This document shows, in pieces, positions 56,317 through 64,000 of a stretch of 64,000 nt of DNA. The notes beneath the pieces are model-generated. The model had not been told where the DNA came from, did no database searches, and was given only the letters and a program-made list of their open reading frames with translations. Position 1 is the stretch's first letter. Each line of letters begins with the position of its first letter. The stretch is from Streptomyces himalayensis subsp. himalayensis (lineage in GTDB: Bacteria > Actinomycetota > Actinomycetes > Streptomycetales > Streptomycetaceae): assembly GCF_013778455.1 (NCBI RefSeq), contig NZ_JACEHE010000001.1, forward strand, positions 186,001 through 250,000, read 5' to 3'. Position numbers and translations under genes: made by a program.

Positions 56317-56352
56317 GGGGCGGCGGATCCACCACGGATCCCGCCGCCCCCG
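56317..56352 (+). terminator. Hairpin between dasA and dasB
   Basis: A 15-bp stem with one bulged C, GGGGGCGGCGGATCC (56317-56331) with GGATC-C-CGCCGCCCCC (56337-56352), lies in the 125-base gap. It probably stabilises the dasA end of the transcript or partly terminates it, so that the binding protein exceeds the permeases. Confidence 0.7.
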
Positions 56353-56389
56353 GCACCCCGGTTATCGGTTCGAACGGAAGGCCAGCACA

Positions 56390-57418
56390 GTGAGTGCCGC
56401 CGACATGAAAGCAGCCGAGCCCCCGGTTCCCGGCCTTCGGCAGCCCGAGGAACGGCCCGCGGCCGGGGCGCCCGGCCCCGACGCCGCGACGCCGAGCCCG
56501 GTAGGCGCCGGTACACGAAGGAAGCGAAAGGCCGGAGCCTTCCTTCCCTATCTGCTGATAGCCCCCGCCTTCGTCGCGATCGCCGCCGTGTTCGTCTGGC
56601 CACTGATCAAGACCGTGATCATGTCCTTCCAGGACGTCGGCCGACGCGAACTGTGGACCGGGGACCCCGCACCCTGGGTGGGCTTCGAGCAGTTCACCAA
56701 CATCCTCGGGGACGGCGAGTTCTGGGACGTCGTCTGGCGCACCCTGCTGTTCATGGTGGCCTGCGTCGTGGCCACCATGGGGATCGGGCTCTTCCTCGCC
56801 CAGGCCATGCAGCGCATGACGAACTGGGTACGGCTCGCCCTCACCGGCGCCCTCGTCGCGGCCTGGTCCCTGCCGCTGCTCGTGGCCACCTCGATCTTCC
56901 GCTGGTTCGCGGACTCCGACTACGGCGTGGTCAACATGGTGCTGACCAAGTACCTGGGCCTCGACTTCCGCGGCCACAACTGGTGGCTCGACCCCAAGCA
57001 GGGCTTCCTGATGATCGGCGCGGTCGTCGTCTGGGGAGCGATCCCGTTCGTCGCCATCACGCTGTACGCCGCGCTCACCCAGGTCCCCAAGGAACTGGAG
57101 GAGGCGGCGGCCCTCGACGGGGCCGGTGCCGCCGGCGTCTTCCGCTTCGTCACCTGGCCGGTCATCAAGCCCGTCTTCCAGATGGTCACCACGCTCTCGG
57201 TGATCTGGGACTTCAACTGCTTCGGCCAGATCTTCCTGATGCGCGCCAACAAGCCGGAGCCGGAGTACAACCTGCTCGGCCTCTACTCCTATGAGAAGGC
57301 GTTCGAGTCCAACTCCTTGAGCCAGGGCGCTGCCATCGGACTCATCACGGTCCTGCTGCTGTCCGGCGTGGCCGTGTACTACCTGCGCCAGCTCCTCAAG
57401 ATCGGAGAGGTCGAGTGA
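56390..57418 (+). CDS. dasB: Chitobiose ABC importer permease DasB
   Basis: A 342-residue MalF-type permease with about six helices. The first 45 residues are Pro/Ala-rich and cytoplasmic; LPYLLIAPAFVAIAAVFVWP starts the membrane part; the EAA loop is EEAAALDGAGAAGVFRFVTW. GTG 56390. Its stop overlaps dasC. Confidence 0.94.
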   Translation: MSAADMKAAEPPVPGLRQPEERPAAGAPGPDAATPSPVGAGTRRKRKAGAFLPYLLIAPAFVAIAAVFVWPLIKTVIMSFQDVGRRELWTGDPAPWVGFEQFTNILGDGEFWDVVWRTLLFMVACVVATMGIGLFLAQAMQRMTNWVRLALTGALVAAWSLPLLVATSIFRWFADSDYGVVNMVLTKYLGLDFRGHNWWLDPKQGFLMIGAVVVWGAIPFVAITLYAALTQVPKELEEAAALDGAGAAGVFRFVTWPVIKPVFQMVTTLSVIWDFNCFGQIFLMRANKPEPEYNLLGLYSYEKAFESNSLSQGAAIGLITVLLLSGVAVYYLRQLLKIGEVE

Positions 57419-58293
57419 GCGCCACCGCCCCCACCCGCCCGAGCCGGAACACCACATACCGCCCCGACCGCAGGAAGCGGAGCCGGCACGTCTACAACCT
57501 CGTCGGCCTCGTCGCCTTCGTGGTGATGGCCTTCCCGGTCTACTGGCTGGTGATCAGCGCTCTGCGGCCGAACCACGAGATCCGCAGCTACGACCAGACG
57601 CTCTGGCCCAGCTCGATCACGTTCGACAACTTCCGACGAGCGATCGACATGCCGAACTTCGGCACGGCGATCCAGTCGAGTCTGATCATCTGTGTCACCG
57701 CGGTGGTCGGCGCGATGGTCATGTCGACGATCGCCGCCTTCGCTATCGGCCGCTTCCGGTTCGTGGGCCGCAAGGCCTTCATGATCGTGCTGCTGGCGGT
57801 GCAGCTGCTGCCGCCCACCGCGCTCCTCATCCCCCTCTACCTCCAGCTCAACGAGCTCGGAGGACTCAACGAGTACTGGGGCGTCATCGTCGTCTACCTG
57901 GTCTCCACGCTGCCCTTCGCGACCTGGATGATCCGCGGCTTCGTGATCAACATCCCCAAGGAGCTGGAGGAGTCCGCGATGGTGGACGGCTGCAGCCGGA
58001 TGGGCGCCTTCTGGCGCGTGATCTTCCCGCTGCTCGCCCCCGGTCTCGCGGCCGCCTCGATCTTCGCGCTCATCAACGCGTGGAACGAGTACCTGCTGGC
58101 GTACGTCGTGCTCCAGGACAACGACAAGTACACGCTGAACGTGTGGCTGATGAACTTCACCACCTCGCGCGGCACCGACTACGGCGCGCTGATGGCCGCC
58201 TCCACGCTCATCGCCATCCCGGTCGTCGTCTTCTTCATGATCGTCCAGAAGAAGATGGCCGCGGGCCTGACCTCCGGCGCAGTAAAGGGATAA
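57415..58293 (+). CDS. dasC: Chitobiose ABC importer permease DasC
   Basis: A 292-residue MalG-type permease with six helices (VGLVAFVVMAFPVYWLVISAL first) and EAA loop EESAMVDGCSRMGAFWRVIF. GTG 57415 overlaps dasB by four bases (GTGA). It pairs with DasB and the DasA binding protein. Confidence 0.94.
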   Translation: MSATAPTRPSRNTTYRPDRRKRSRHVYNLVGLVAFVVMAFPVYWLVISALRPNHEIRSYDQTLWPSSITFDNFRRAIDMPNFGTAIQSSLIICVTAVVGAMVMSTIAAFAIGRFRFVGRKAFMIVLLAVQLLPPTALLIPLYLQLNELGGLNEYWGVIVVYLVSTLPFATWMIRGFVINIPKELEESAMVDGCSRMGAFWRVIFPLLAPGLAAASIFALINAWNEYLLAYVVLQDNDKYTLNVWLMNFTTSRGTDYGALMAASTLIAIPVVVFFMIVQKKMAAGLTSGAVKG

Positions 58294-58300
58294 CTCCGCC

Positions 58301-59770
58301 ATGACGACACTCGCCCGCGGCACGGACACCTTGACCCGCGACGCGCTCACCGTCCTCCAGCCCGGCTTCACCGGCACCAGCGCCCCCGACTGGCTGCTGC
58401 GCAGGCTCGGCGAAGGCCTGGCCTCGGTCGGCCTGTTCGGCCGCAACATCGCCTCGCCCGAGCAGCTCGCCGCGCTCACCGCCCAGCTGCGCGCCGAGCG
58501 GGACGACCTCCTCGTCGCCATAGACGAGGAGGGCGGCGACGTCACCCGGCTCGAGGTGCGCACCGGCTCCTCGTTCCCCGGCAACCACGCCCTCGGCGCG
58601 GTGGACGACGTCCATCTGACCCGTGACGTGGCCGCCGAGCTCGGCCGCCGCCTCGCCGCCTGCGGCGTCAACCTCAACTGGGCGCCGTCCGCCGACATCA
58701 ACTCCAACCCCGCCAACCCCGTCATCGGCGTACGTTCCTTCGGCGCCGACGCGGCCCTCACGGCCCGGCACACCGCCGCGTACGTCGAGGGGCTGCAGTC
58801 CGCCGGGGTCGCCGCCTGCACCAAGCACTTCCCGGGGCACGGCGACACCGCGGTCGACTCGCACCACGCGGTGCCCCGCATCGACGCCGACCTCGAAACC
58901 CTGCACGCCCGCGAACTCGCCCCGTTCCGGGCCGCGATCGCTGCGGGCACGCGCGCGGTGATGAGCGCCCACATCCTCGTACCGGCCCTGGATCCCGAGT
59001 GTCCCGCGACCCTCTCCCGCCGCATCCTCACCGGCCTGCTGCGCGAGGAGCTCGGCTACGACGGGCTCATCGTCACCGACGGCATCGAGATGCAGGCCAT
59101 CGCCGCGGCCTACGGCATCGAGCGCGGCAGCGTCCTCGCCATCGCCGCCGGCGCCGACGCCATCTGCGTGGGCGGCGGCCTCGCGGACGACGACACAGTG
59201 CTGCGGCTGCGCGACGCACTCGTCGATGCGGTACGTGCGGGGGAGCTGCCAGAGGAACGCCTCGCCGACGCGGCCGCGCGTGTGCGCGAGCTGGCGCGGT
59301 GGACGGAGGCGGGCTCCCGCGCCGCCGGGGACATCGGGCTGATCGCGGCCCGCCGCGCGCTCACACTGACCCGGTCCGGCGCGTACACCCCGGTCACCTC
59401 GGCCCCCTATGTCGCCGCGCTCACCCCCGCCGCGAACATCGCGGTCGGTGACGAGACGCCGTGGGGCCTGGCCGCCGAACTGGCACGGCTCGTGCCCGGT
59501 ACGGAGACGGGCAACTGGTCCGCTCCGGGCGCCGCCGAAGGGGTACTCAGCGCCGCGGGCGACCGCCGCATCGTCGCCGTCGTCCGCGACGAGCACCGGC
59601 ATCCGTGGATGTCGTCCACCCTCGACACCCTGCTGGCCGCCCGCCCCGACACCATCGTGGTCGAAATGGGCGTCCCCCAGTCCCCACCGCGGGGCGCCCT
59701 CCACATCGCCACGCATGGAGCGGCCCGGGTGTGCGGGCGGGCGGCGGCGGAGGTCATCGCGGGAGTGTGA
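58301..59770 (+). CDS. GH3 beta-N-acetylhexosaminidase (NagZ-like)
   Basis: A 489-residue glycoside hydrolase. The GH3 N-acetylglucosaminidase signature is complete: TKHFPGHGDTAVDSH, with the catalytic His-Asp dyad, and the nucleophile region GLIVTDGIEMQAI. No signal peptide is seen, so it should act on imported chitobiose in the cytoplasm, releasing GlcNAc. ATG 58301, 7 bases after dasC, puts it in the das operon. A smaller C-terminal domain (from about 350) is present. Confidence 0.92.
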   Translation: MTTLARGTDTLTRDALTVLQPGFTGTSAPDWLLRRLGEGLASVGLFGRNIASPEQLAALTAQLRAERDDLLVAIDEEGGDVTRLEVRTGSSFPGNHALGAVDDVHLTRDVAAELGRRLAACGVNLNWAPSADINSNPANPVIGVRSFGADAALTARHTAAYVEGLQSAGVAACTKHFPGHGDTAVDSHHAVPRIDADLETLHARELAPFRAAIAAGTRAVMSAHILVPALDPECPATLSRRILTGLLREELGYDGLIVTDGIEMQAIAAAYGIERGSVLAIAAGADAICVGGGLADDDTVLRLRDALVDAVRAGELPEERLADAAARVRELARWTEAGSRAAGDIGLIAARRALTLTRSGAYTPVTSAPYVAALTPAANIAVGDETPWGLAAELARLVPGTETGNWSAPGAAEGVLSAAGDRRIVAVVRDEHRHPWMSSTLDTLLAARPDTIVVEMGVPQSPPRGALHIATHGAARVCGRAAAEVIAGV

Positions 59771-60013
59771 GCGTACGCATCTGCAGCCGGTGGCCGGTTC
59801 CGCTGTGCCGGGGCGGATGGTCCCGTTGTGGGCAGTCGTTCCGCTGGGGCGGAACGGGTGGGCACAACCCACGACGTACGGTGCGTCGCGTACCGCCTGT
59901 GCACAGCTGCCGGCGGGCGCAGCCAGGCTGACGGACGCTGCCCCCGCTGGGGCCCCGGCTGGGCAGGGCGGCAGGCCAGCGCGGGCGCCCCCCGCCCACC
60001 CCTGGTACCATGG

Positions 60014-60029
60014 AGTGGTATAGACCAAT
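60014..60029 (+). promoter_or_regulatory. dre operator upstream of nagB
   Basis: AGTGGTATAGACCAAT, 41 bases before the nagB start, matches the DasR element at 12 of 16 positions. The rest of the 300-base gap (59771-60069) shows no gene. Confidence 0.8.
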
Positions 60030-60069
60030 CCATGGACAAAGGCCACGCACCACCGACCGGAGGCCCCGC

Positions 60070-61140
60070 ATGACCGCCACCACCCCCGGCCCGCAGAGCG
60101 AGCAGCCGGGCCGGATCATGTCCCGCGAGATGGCCGAGCAGCCCGCCGTGCTGCGCCGCATCCTCGAGTCCGGCGCCCCGAAGATCCGCGCGGTCGCCGA
60201 ACAGGTCGCAGCGAAGAAGCCCCGCTTCGTCCTGCTCACCGCCCGCGGCACCTCGGACAACGCCGCGCTGTACGCCAAGTACCTGCTGGAGATCCGGCTC
60301 GGCATCCCCTGCGGCCTGACCTCCATGTCCACGACGACCGCGTACGGCGCACGCCCGGACCTGACCGATGTCCTGGTCATCACCGTCAGCCAGTCCGGCG
60401 GCTCCCCGGACCTCGTGGCCTCCACGAAGGCCGCCCGCGATGCCGGTGCCATCACACTCGCGGTCACCAACAACCCGGACTCGCCGCTGGCGGCCGTCTC
60501 CGAGTACCACATCGACATCATGGCCGGCCCGGAGAAGGCGCTCCCCGCGACCAAGACCTACACGGCCTCCCTCCTCGCCCTCTACCTCTTCGTGGAAGGC
60601 CTGCACGGCGGCGACGGCTCGGCGGCCAAGCCGCTGCCCGACCTCGCCGACAAGCTGCTGGCGCGCCACGACGAGGTCAAGGCGCTCGCCTCCCGCTACC
60701 GTTTCGCCGAGCGCATGGTGATCACATCCCGCGGCTACGGCTATCCGACGGCGAAGGAAGCCGCGCTCAAGCTGATGGAGACGAGCTACATCCCGGCCCT
60801 GTCGTACTCCGGAGCCGACCTCCTCCACGGCCCCCTCGCCATGGTCGACAACATCTCCCCGGTCATCGCGGTGGTGACCGACGGCAAGGGCGGCGAGGCC
60901 CTCCAGCCCGTCCTCGACCGGCTGCGCGGACGCGGCGCCGACCTCGTCGTGATCGGCCCGAAGGCCCAGGTCGAGCAGGCGTCGGCGGGGTTCGTCCTGC
61001 CGACCGAGGGCGTCGCCGAGGAGGTCCAGCCGATCCTGGAGATCATCCCCCTCCAGCTGCTCGCCTACGAGGTGACGATCGCCCGCGGTCAGGACCCGGA
61101 CGCGCCGCGCGCCCTGGCGAAGGTGACCGAGACCCGCTGA
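60070..61140 (+). CDS. nagB: Glucosamine-6-phosphate deaminase, SIS type (NagB)
   Basis: A 356-residue protein with two SIS domains like the isomerase half of GlmS: TARGTSDNAALYAKYLLE and ITVSQSGGSPDLVASTKAA in the first, SYSGADLLHGPLAMVD in the second. The N-terminal glutaminase domain of GlmS (Cys2) is absent, so it should run as a deaminase in GlcN-6-P catabolism, as for the S. coelicolor gene here (SCO5236). ATG 60070 follows GGAGG. Under a dre site. Confidence 0.9.
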   Translation: MTATTPGPQSEQPGRIMSREMAEQPAVLRRILESGAPKIRAVAEQVAAKKPRFVLLTARGTSDNAALYAKYLLEIRLGIPCGLTSMSTTTAYGARPDLTDVLVITVSQSGGSPDLVASTKAARDAGAITLAVTNNPDSPLAAVSEYHIDIMAGPEKALPATKTYTASLLALYLFVEGLHGGDGSAAKPLPDLADKLLARHDEVKALASRYRFAERMVITSRGYGYPTAKEAALKLMETSYIPALSYSGADLLHGPLAMVDNISPVIAVVTDGKGGEALQPVLDRLRGRGADLVVIGPKAQVEQASAGFVLPTEGVAEEVQPILEIIPLQLLAYEVTIARGQDPDAPRALAKVTETR

Positions 61141-61264
61141 AACAGGTCCGCGTGAACCGGCCGGCTCCCGCATCCGTGAAGTCTGTGGGAGTGTCGGAGC
61201 GGCCTGCGCCGCATGTTCGGGAAAACAACAGCAACTGACATTCCCCAACGCATGGACATCCGAT

Positions 61265-61280
61265 TGTGGTCTAGTCCAGA
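61265..61280 (+). promoter_or_regulatory. dre-like site upstream of the PdtaS-like kinase gene
   Basis: TGTGGTCTAGTCCAGA has the GGTCTAG core of the DasR element, 125 bases after nagB and 275 bases before the kinase start. The 415-base gap 61141-61555 otherwise contains no gene that I can support. Confidence 0.5.
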
Positions 61281-61555
61281 ATTCGGATTGAACCTCCGCC
61301 CTCCCCGCACAGGAAGGCGGACCGAGGAACCGGGCTCTCTGCCCTGACTGCTCCGGCTCCTCATCCCTCGGCCGTCCGGGACCGCACACCCGCCGGCCGG
61401 TATTGCTCCGGGCTGCGGTGCCGGGAGGGTTGAGGGTCCCTTCCAGCGCCGCGGCCCGCGGGTGTTTCCAGGTGCTGTCTCCAGGTGCTGTGAGCTGCGC
61501 CGGGCGTGTGTCCAGGGCACCCGATCCGCCAGGTACGCTCGCAGACGTGCCCTCC

Positions 61556-63061
61556 ATGAACGAGCTCGTACGCCAGCACACAGCCCTCTCCGACACGGAT
61601 CTCGAGTGGCTGCATCTGCTGGTCTCGGAGTGGCAGCTGCTCTCCGACCTCTCCTTCGCCGACCTCGTCCTGTGGGTGCCCACCCGGGACGGCACGCGCT
61701 ATGTGTCCGTCGCCCAGATGCGGCCCAACACCGGCCCCACCTCCTACCAGGACGACATGGTCGGCCACCTCGTCCCGCGCGGCCGCCGCCCTCTGCTGGA
61801 CGTCGCGCTCGACGAGGGCCGCATCGTGCGCGAGGGCGACCCGGAGTGGCGCGAGGAGGTGCCGGTACGAGTCGAGTCGATCCCCGTACGCCGTGAGGGC
61901 CGCGTCCTCGGCGTCATCGCCCGCAACACCAATCTGCTCACCGTTCGCACCCCCTCTCGCCTCGAACTCACGTACCTCCAGAGCGCATCCGACCTGGCCC
62001 AGATGATCGCCGCCGGGTCCTTCCCGTTCCCCGACCAGCAGGTCGACATGGACGCCTCGCCGCGCGTCGGCGACGGACTCATCCGGCTCGACGCGGACGG
62101 CATCGTCCAGTACGCATCGCCGAACGCCCTCTCCGCGTACCACCGCCTCGGCCTCGCCGTCGACCTCGTCGGCCACCACCTCGGCATGACCACCGCCGAA
62201 CTCGCCCCGTCCCGCGGGCCCGTGGACGAGGCCCTGTCGAAGGTCGCCAGCGGCTGGGCGCCCCGCGAGTTCGAGATCGAGGGCGACGACGGCGTCATCC
62301 AGGTCCGGGCGATCCCGCTCAAGCCCAAGGGCACCCGCATCGGTTCGCTCGTCCTGCTGCGCGACGTCACCGAACTGCGCCGCCGCGAACGCGAGTTGAT
62401 CACCAAGGACGCGACCATCCGGGAGATCCACCACCGGGTGAAGAACAACCTTCAGACCGTCGCCGCCCTGCTGCGCCTGCAGGCTCGCCGTATCGACTCC
62501 GACAAGGGCCGCGAGGCCCTCGAAGAGGCCGTACGCCGCGTCGGCTCCATCGCCATCGTCCACGAGACGCTGTCCCAGAACCTGGACGAGCGCGTGGAGT
62601 TCGACGAGATCGCCGACCGTGTGCTGGCGATGGTCGCGGAGATCTCACCCGGCAAGGTCACCGGCCGCCGCACCGGCCGCTTCGGGATCCTCGACGCCGA
62701 GGTCGCAACTCCGCTGTCCATGGTCCTCACGGAGATCCTGCAGAACGCCCTGGAGCACGGCTTCCGCCCGGGCGACCTGGGCACGGTCGAGGTCACGGCG
62801 GTACGCGGCGGCACCACACGCGAGTCCCGGCTGCTCATCACCGTCCAGGACAACGGAGTCGGCCTGCCCGAGGGCTTCGATCCGCAGCGGTCCGGAAACC
62901 TGGGTCTGCAGATCGTCCGCACCCTGGTCGAGGGCGAGCTGGGCGGGACCTTCGACATGGTCCCGGCCCCCGAGGGCGGCACTCAGGTGATCCTGGACAT
63001 CCCGGTCCGCGCGAGAAGCAGCCGTGCGGCGCCGAACCGAGCAGCCCACGCCGAGAAGTAG
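61556..63061 (+). CDS. pdtaS: Cytosolic sensor histidine kinase, PdtaS-like
   Basis: A 501-residue soluble kinase: GAF-like domain (residues 1-150), PAS domain (about 165-275), HisKA_2 phosphoacceptor helix with IREIHHRVKNNLQTVAALL, and an ATPase domain (NALEHGF, QDNGVGLPEGF, NLGLQIVRTL). Same architecture as M. tuberculosis PdtaS, which phosphorylates an ANTAR antiterminator; the partner is not in this window. ATG 61556 is chosen; GTG 61547 is close. No membrane helix. Confidence 0.9.
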   Translation: MNELVRQHTALSDTDLEWLHLLVSEWQLLSDLSFADLVLWVPTRDGTRYVSVAQMRPNTGPTSYQDDMVGHLVPRGRRPLLDVALDEGRIVREGDPEWREEVPVRVESIPVRREGRVLGVIARNTNLLTVRTPSRLELTYLQSASDLAQMIAAGSFPFPDQQVDMDASPRVGDGLIRLDADGIVQYASPNALSAYHRLGLAVDLVGHHLGMTTAELAPSRGPVDEALSKVASGWAPREFEIEGDDGVIQVRAIPLKPKGTRIGSLVLLRDVTELRRRERELITKDATIREIHHRVKNNLQTVAALLRLQARRIDSDKGREALEEAVRRVGSIAIVHETLSQNLDERVEFDEIADRVLAMVAEISPGKVTGRRTGRFGILDAEVATPLSMVLTEILQNALEHGFRPGDLGTVEVTAVRGGTTRESRLLITVQDNGVGLPEGFDPQRSGNLGLQIVRTLVEGELGGTFDMVPAPEGGTQVILDIPVRARSSRAAPNRAAHAEK

Positions 63062-63090
63062 CCGGCTCGGGCCGGGAGCAGCCCACGCCG
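63039..63090. repeat. 15-bp direct repeat at the pdtaS 3' end
   Basis: GAGCAGCCCACGCCG is present at 63039-63053 (coding, last residues of the kinase) and 63076-63090 (after the stop), period 37. Confidence 0.85.
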
Positions 63091-63113
63091 GCAACGGCAG
63101 GCGGGTCAACACA

Positions 63114-63152
63114 GAAGTGAGCCCCGGACCGAATCGGTCCGGGGCTCACTTC
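63114..63152. terminator. Bidirectional terminator between pdtaS and wblE
   Basis: A perfect 17-bp stem GAAGTGAGCCCCGGACC (63114-63130) with loop GAATC and its complement (63136-63152), in the gap between convergent genes. Confidence 0.88.
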
Positions 63153-63281
63153 ACGCTGCTTCGGGGCACCACCCGGGCTGGGCCTGGGGGAGCAAAAGAT
63201 ACTGCGCGCTGCGGCTCGGGGGCGGGAGTTGCGTACTCGCTGTACGCGCCGCCGGGCCGAGGCTCGTATGGGGCGTGGGCG

Positions 63282-63539
63282 TCAGGCGCTGGCCTGGCGC
63301 GCCCGGTTGCGGGCGGCGCGGCGCTTCATAGCGCGACGCTCGTCCTCGCTGAGGCCACCCCAGACACCGGAGTCCTGGCCGGACTCGAGCGCCCACTGCA
63401 GACACTGCTCAACAACAGGGCAGCGACGGCAGACGGCCTTGGCTTCCTCGATCTGCAGCAGCGCAGGACCGGTGTTGCCGATGGGGAAGAACAGCTCGGG
63501 GTCTTCCTCGCGGCAAACGGCGTTGTGACGCCAGTCCAT
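63282..63539 (-). CDS. wblE: WhiB-family regulator WblE (WhiB1-like)
   Basis: An 85-residue iron-sulfur protein with cluster cysteines C9, C37, C40 and C46 and the turn GVWGG (58-62), then a basic tail (MKRRAARNRARQ) for DNA binding. WhiB1-type proteins bind the sigma factor SigA/HrdB and react with nitric oxide (family knowledge). ATG 63539 follows GAGAGG. Convergent with pdtaS, as recalled for S. coelicolor. Confidence 0.94.
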   Translation of the reverse strand: MDWRHNAVCREEDPELFFPIGNTGPALLQIEEAKAVCRRCPVVEQCLQWALESGQDSGVWGGLSEDERRAMKRRAARNRARQASA

Positions 63540-63855
63540 GGCTGCTACCTCTCTTGGTATTACGTCAAAGTTGCTTGTGAATGTGAACGCTTTCACGAAT
63601 CCCTCAACAAGTGAAGGGCCTACCGCCAGGTTCCCGGCGTGGTCCTGTGGATTGAGGAGGGGTTCGGGCTCTCTACTGGGGCCTGTGTTGCGGCCGTCTC
63701 GAGCGCCATGTAGAGATTCGCAAACCTCGGCGGCGGATACAACCCCCTGCGAGAAGTTTTTTTTGATTCCTCGGTGTCGACTAGGTCACAGCCGTACTTC
63801 CATGGGGTGGATCGGTGCCTAAACGTTCGAGTGAAAGGACTTTAGGCCCTTCCGC
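63540..63855. other. wblE upstream region without genes
   Basis: No ORF with coding character is seen in these 316 bases. They hold a small dyad GTGAACGCTTTCAC (63583-63596) close to the wblE start, likely promoter or operator sequence, and a run of eight T (63757-63764), rare in this GC-rich window. Confidence 0.5.
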
Positions 63856-64000
63856 TCACACAATCACACGCAGTGCACGGCGTACGCCTGTGAACGTCAC
63901 GCTCGTCCGCAGTCCCAGGTGGTCGCCGTCCATCTGAAGGGGCAGCGGCACCTTCGAATGCAAGGTGAAGTCCGTCAGGTCGTGCAGCGAGACCGCGTGC
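63856..64000 (-). CDS. Diacylglycerol-kinase-like lipid kinase, C-terminal end (cut by window end)
   Basis: The minus-strand frame ending at TGA (63856-63858) reads the last 47 residues, including PLPLQMDGDHLGLRTSVTF and the end RRALRVIV. The PLQMDGD turn is the usual last strand of diacylglycerol/sphingosine kinase-type proteins, where the substrate pocket closes. The catalytic GGDGT motif lies outside the window. Confidence 0.7.
   Translation of the reverse strand, partial: HAVSLHDLTDFTLHSKVPLPLQMDGDHLGLRTSVTFTGVRRALRVIV

Noticed and set aside
63757..63764. T8 tract as an intrinsic terminator
   Set aside because: No stable stem precedes it on the strand that would make the T-run a U-run.

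Overview
High-GC actinobacterial DNA, best explained as a chromosomal core segment of a Streptomyces species. The evidence is about 70% GC with strong third-position GC bias, many GTG starts and ATGA/GTGA overlaps, WhiB-family regulators (WblC/WhiB7 and WblE), the thiol-stress pair SigR/RsrA, the chitin/GlcNAc regulator DasR with dasABC, and a B12-riboswitch-controlled nrdAB(S) locus. From memory, gene order follows the S. coelicolor region from wblC to wblE (roughly SCO5190 to SCO5240). This assignment rests on recall and motifs, not on a search.

Layout. 1-2.2 kb: end of a UvrD-like helicase, then wblC/whiB7 with its promoter, a 107-codon leader ORF and an attenuator. 2.3-9 kb: ABC1-kinase/ThiF-like operon, a YgjP-type metallopeptidase, and a TerD-AIM24 fusion followed by two AIM24 paralogues. 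9-18.3 kb: NUDIX plus zincin pair, SDR-type epimerase, MoaE, PDZ-Lon-like protease, PPA1309-type protein, UPF0182 membrane protein. 18.3-21 kb: two identical initiator tRNA genes flanking a Sel1-repeat protein. 21-27 kb: sulfonate/nitrate-type ABC importer, CatR divergent from katG with an operator between them. 27-34.8 kb: housekeeping genes (CBS protein, hisN, TetR regulator, SugE, rsgA-aroA, M50 protease, SRAP protein, hydrolase). 34.8-41.5 kb: sigR-rsrA, two HD-domain membrane proteins (the second with nine 16-residue repeats), a TPR protein, peptide deformylase. 41.8-43.2 kb: an internally deleted epi-isozizaene synthase relic overlapping a divergent terpene-synthase-like gene. 43.3-48.5 kb: nrdS, nrdB, nrdA, cobalamin riboswitch and candidate NrdR boxes. 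48.5-53.6 kb: Uma2 protein and two monocarboxylate-type transporter pairs (MctP/DUF3311 and CstA/YbdD). 53.8-61.1 kb: dasR, dasABC, a GH3 beta-N-acetylhexosaminidase and nagB with dre operators. 61.5-64 kb: PdtaS-like kinase, wblE and the end of a diacylglycerol-kinase-like gene.

Functional themes. Stress and redox sensing is dense (WblC, WblE, SigR/RsrA, CatR/KatG, PdtaS). The das/nag block is a complete import, hydrolysis and deamination route for amino sugars under DasR. Ribonucleotide reduction is controlled by B12 and probably NrdR.

The most unusual items are: the terpene-synthase-like protein that has lost the first metal ligand of both canonical motifs and is coupled to an EIZS relic in the place where S. 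coelicolor has its albaflavenone genes; a recurring pattern of short direct duplications at gene 3' ends that include or abut the stop codon; the 48-bp repeat array coding an N-terminal extension of an HD-domain protein; and a small ORF between the peroxide operator and katG. No CRISPR array, insertion sequence, prophage or rRNA was seen.
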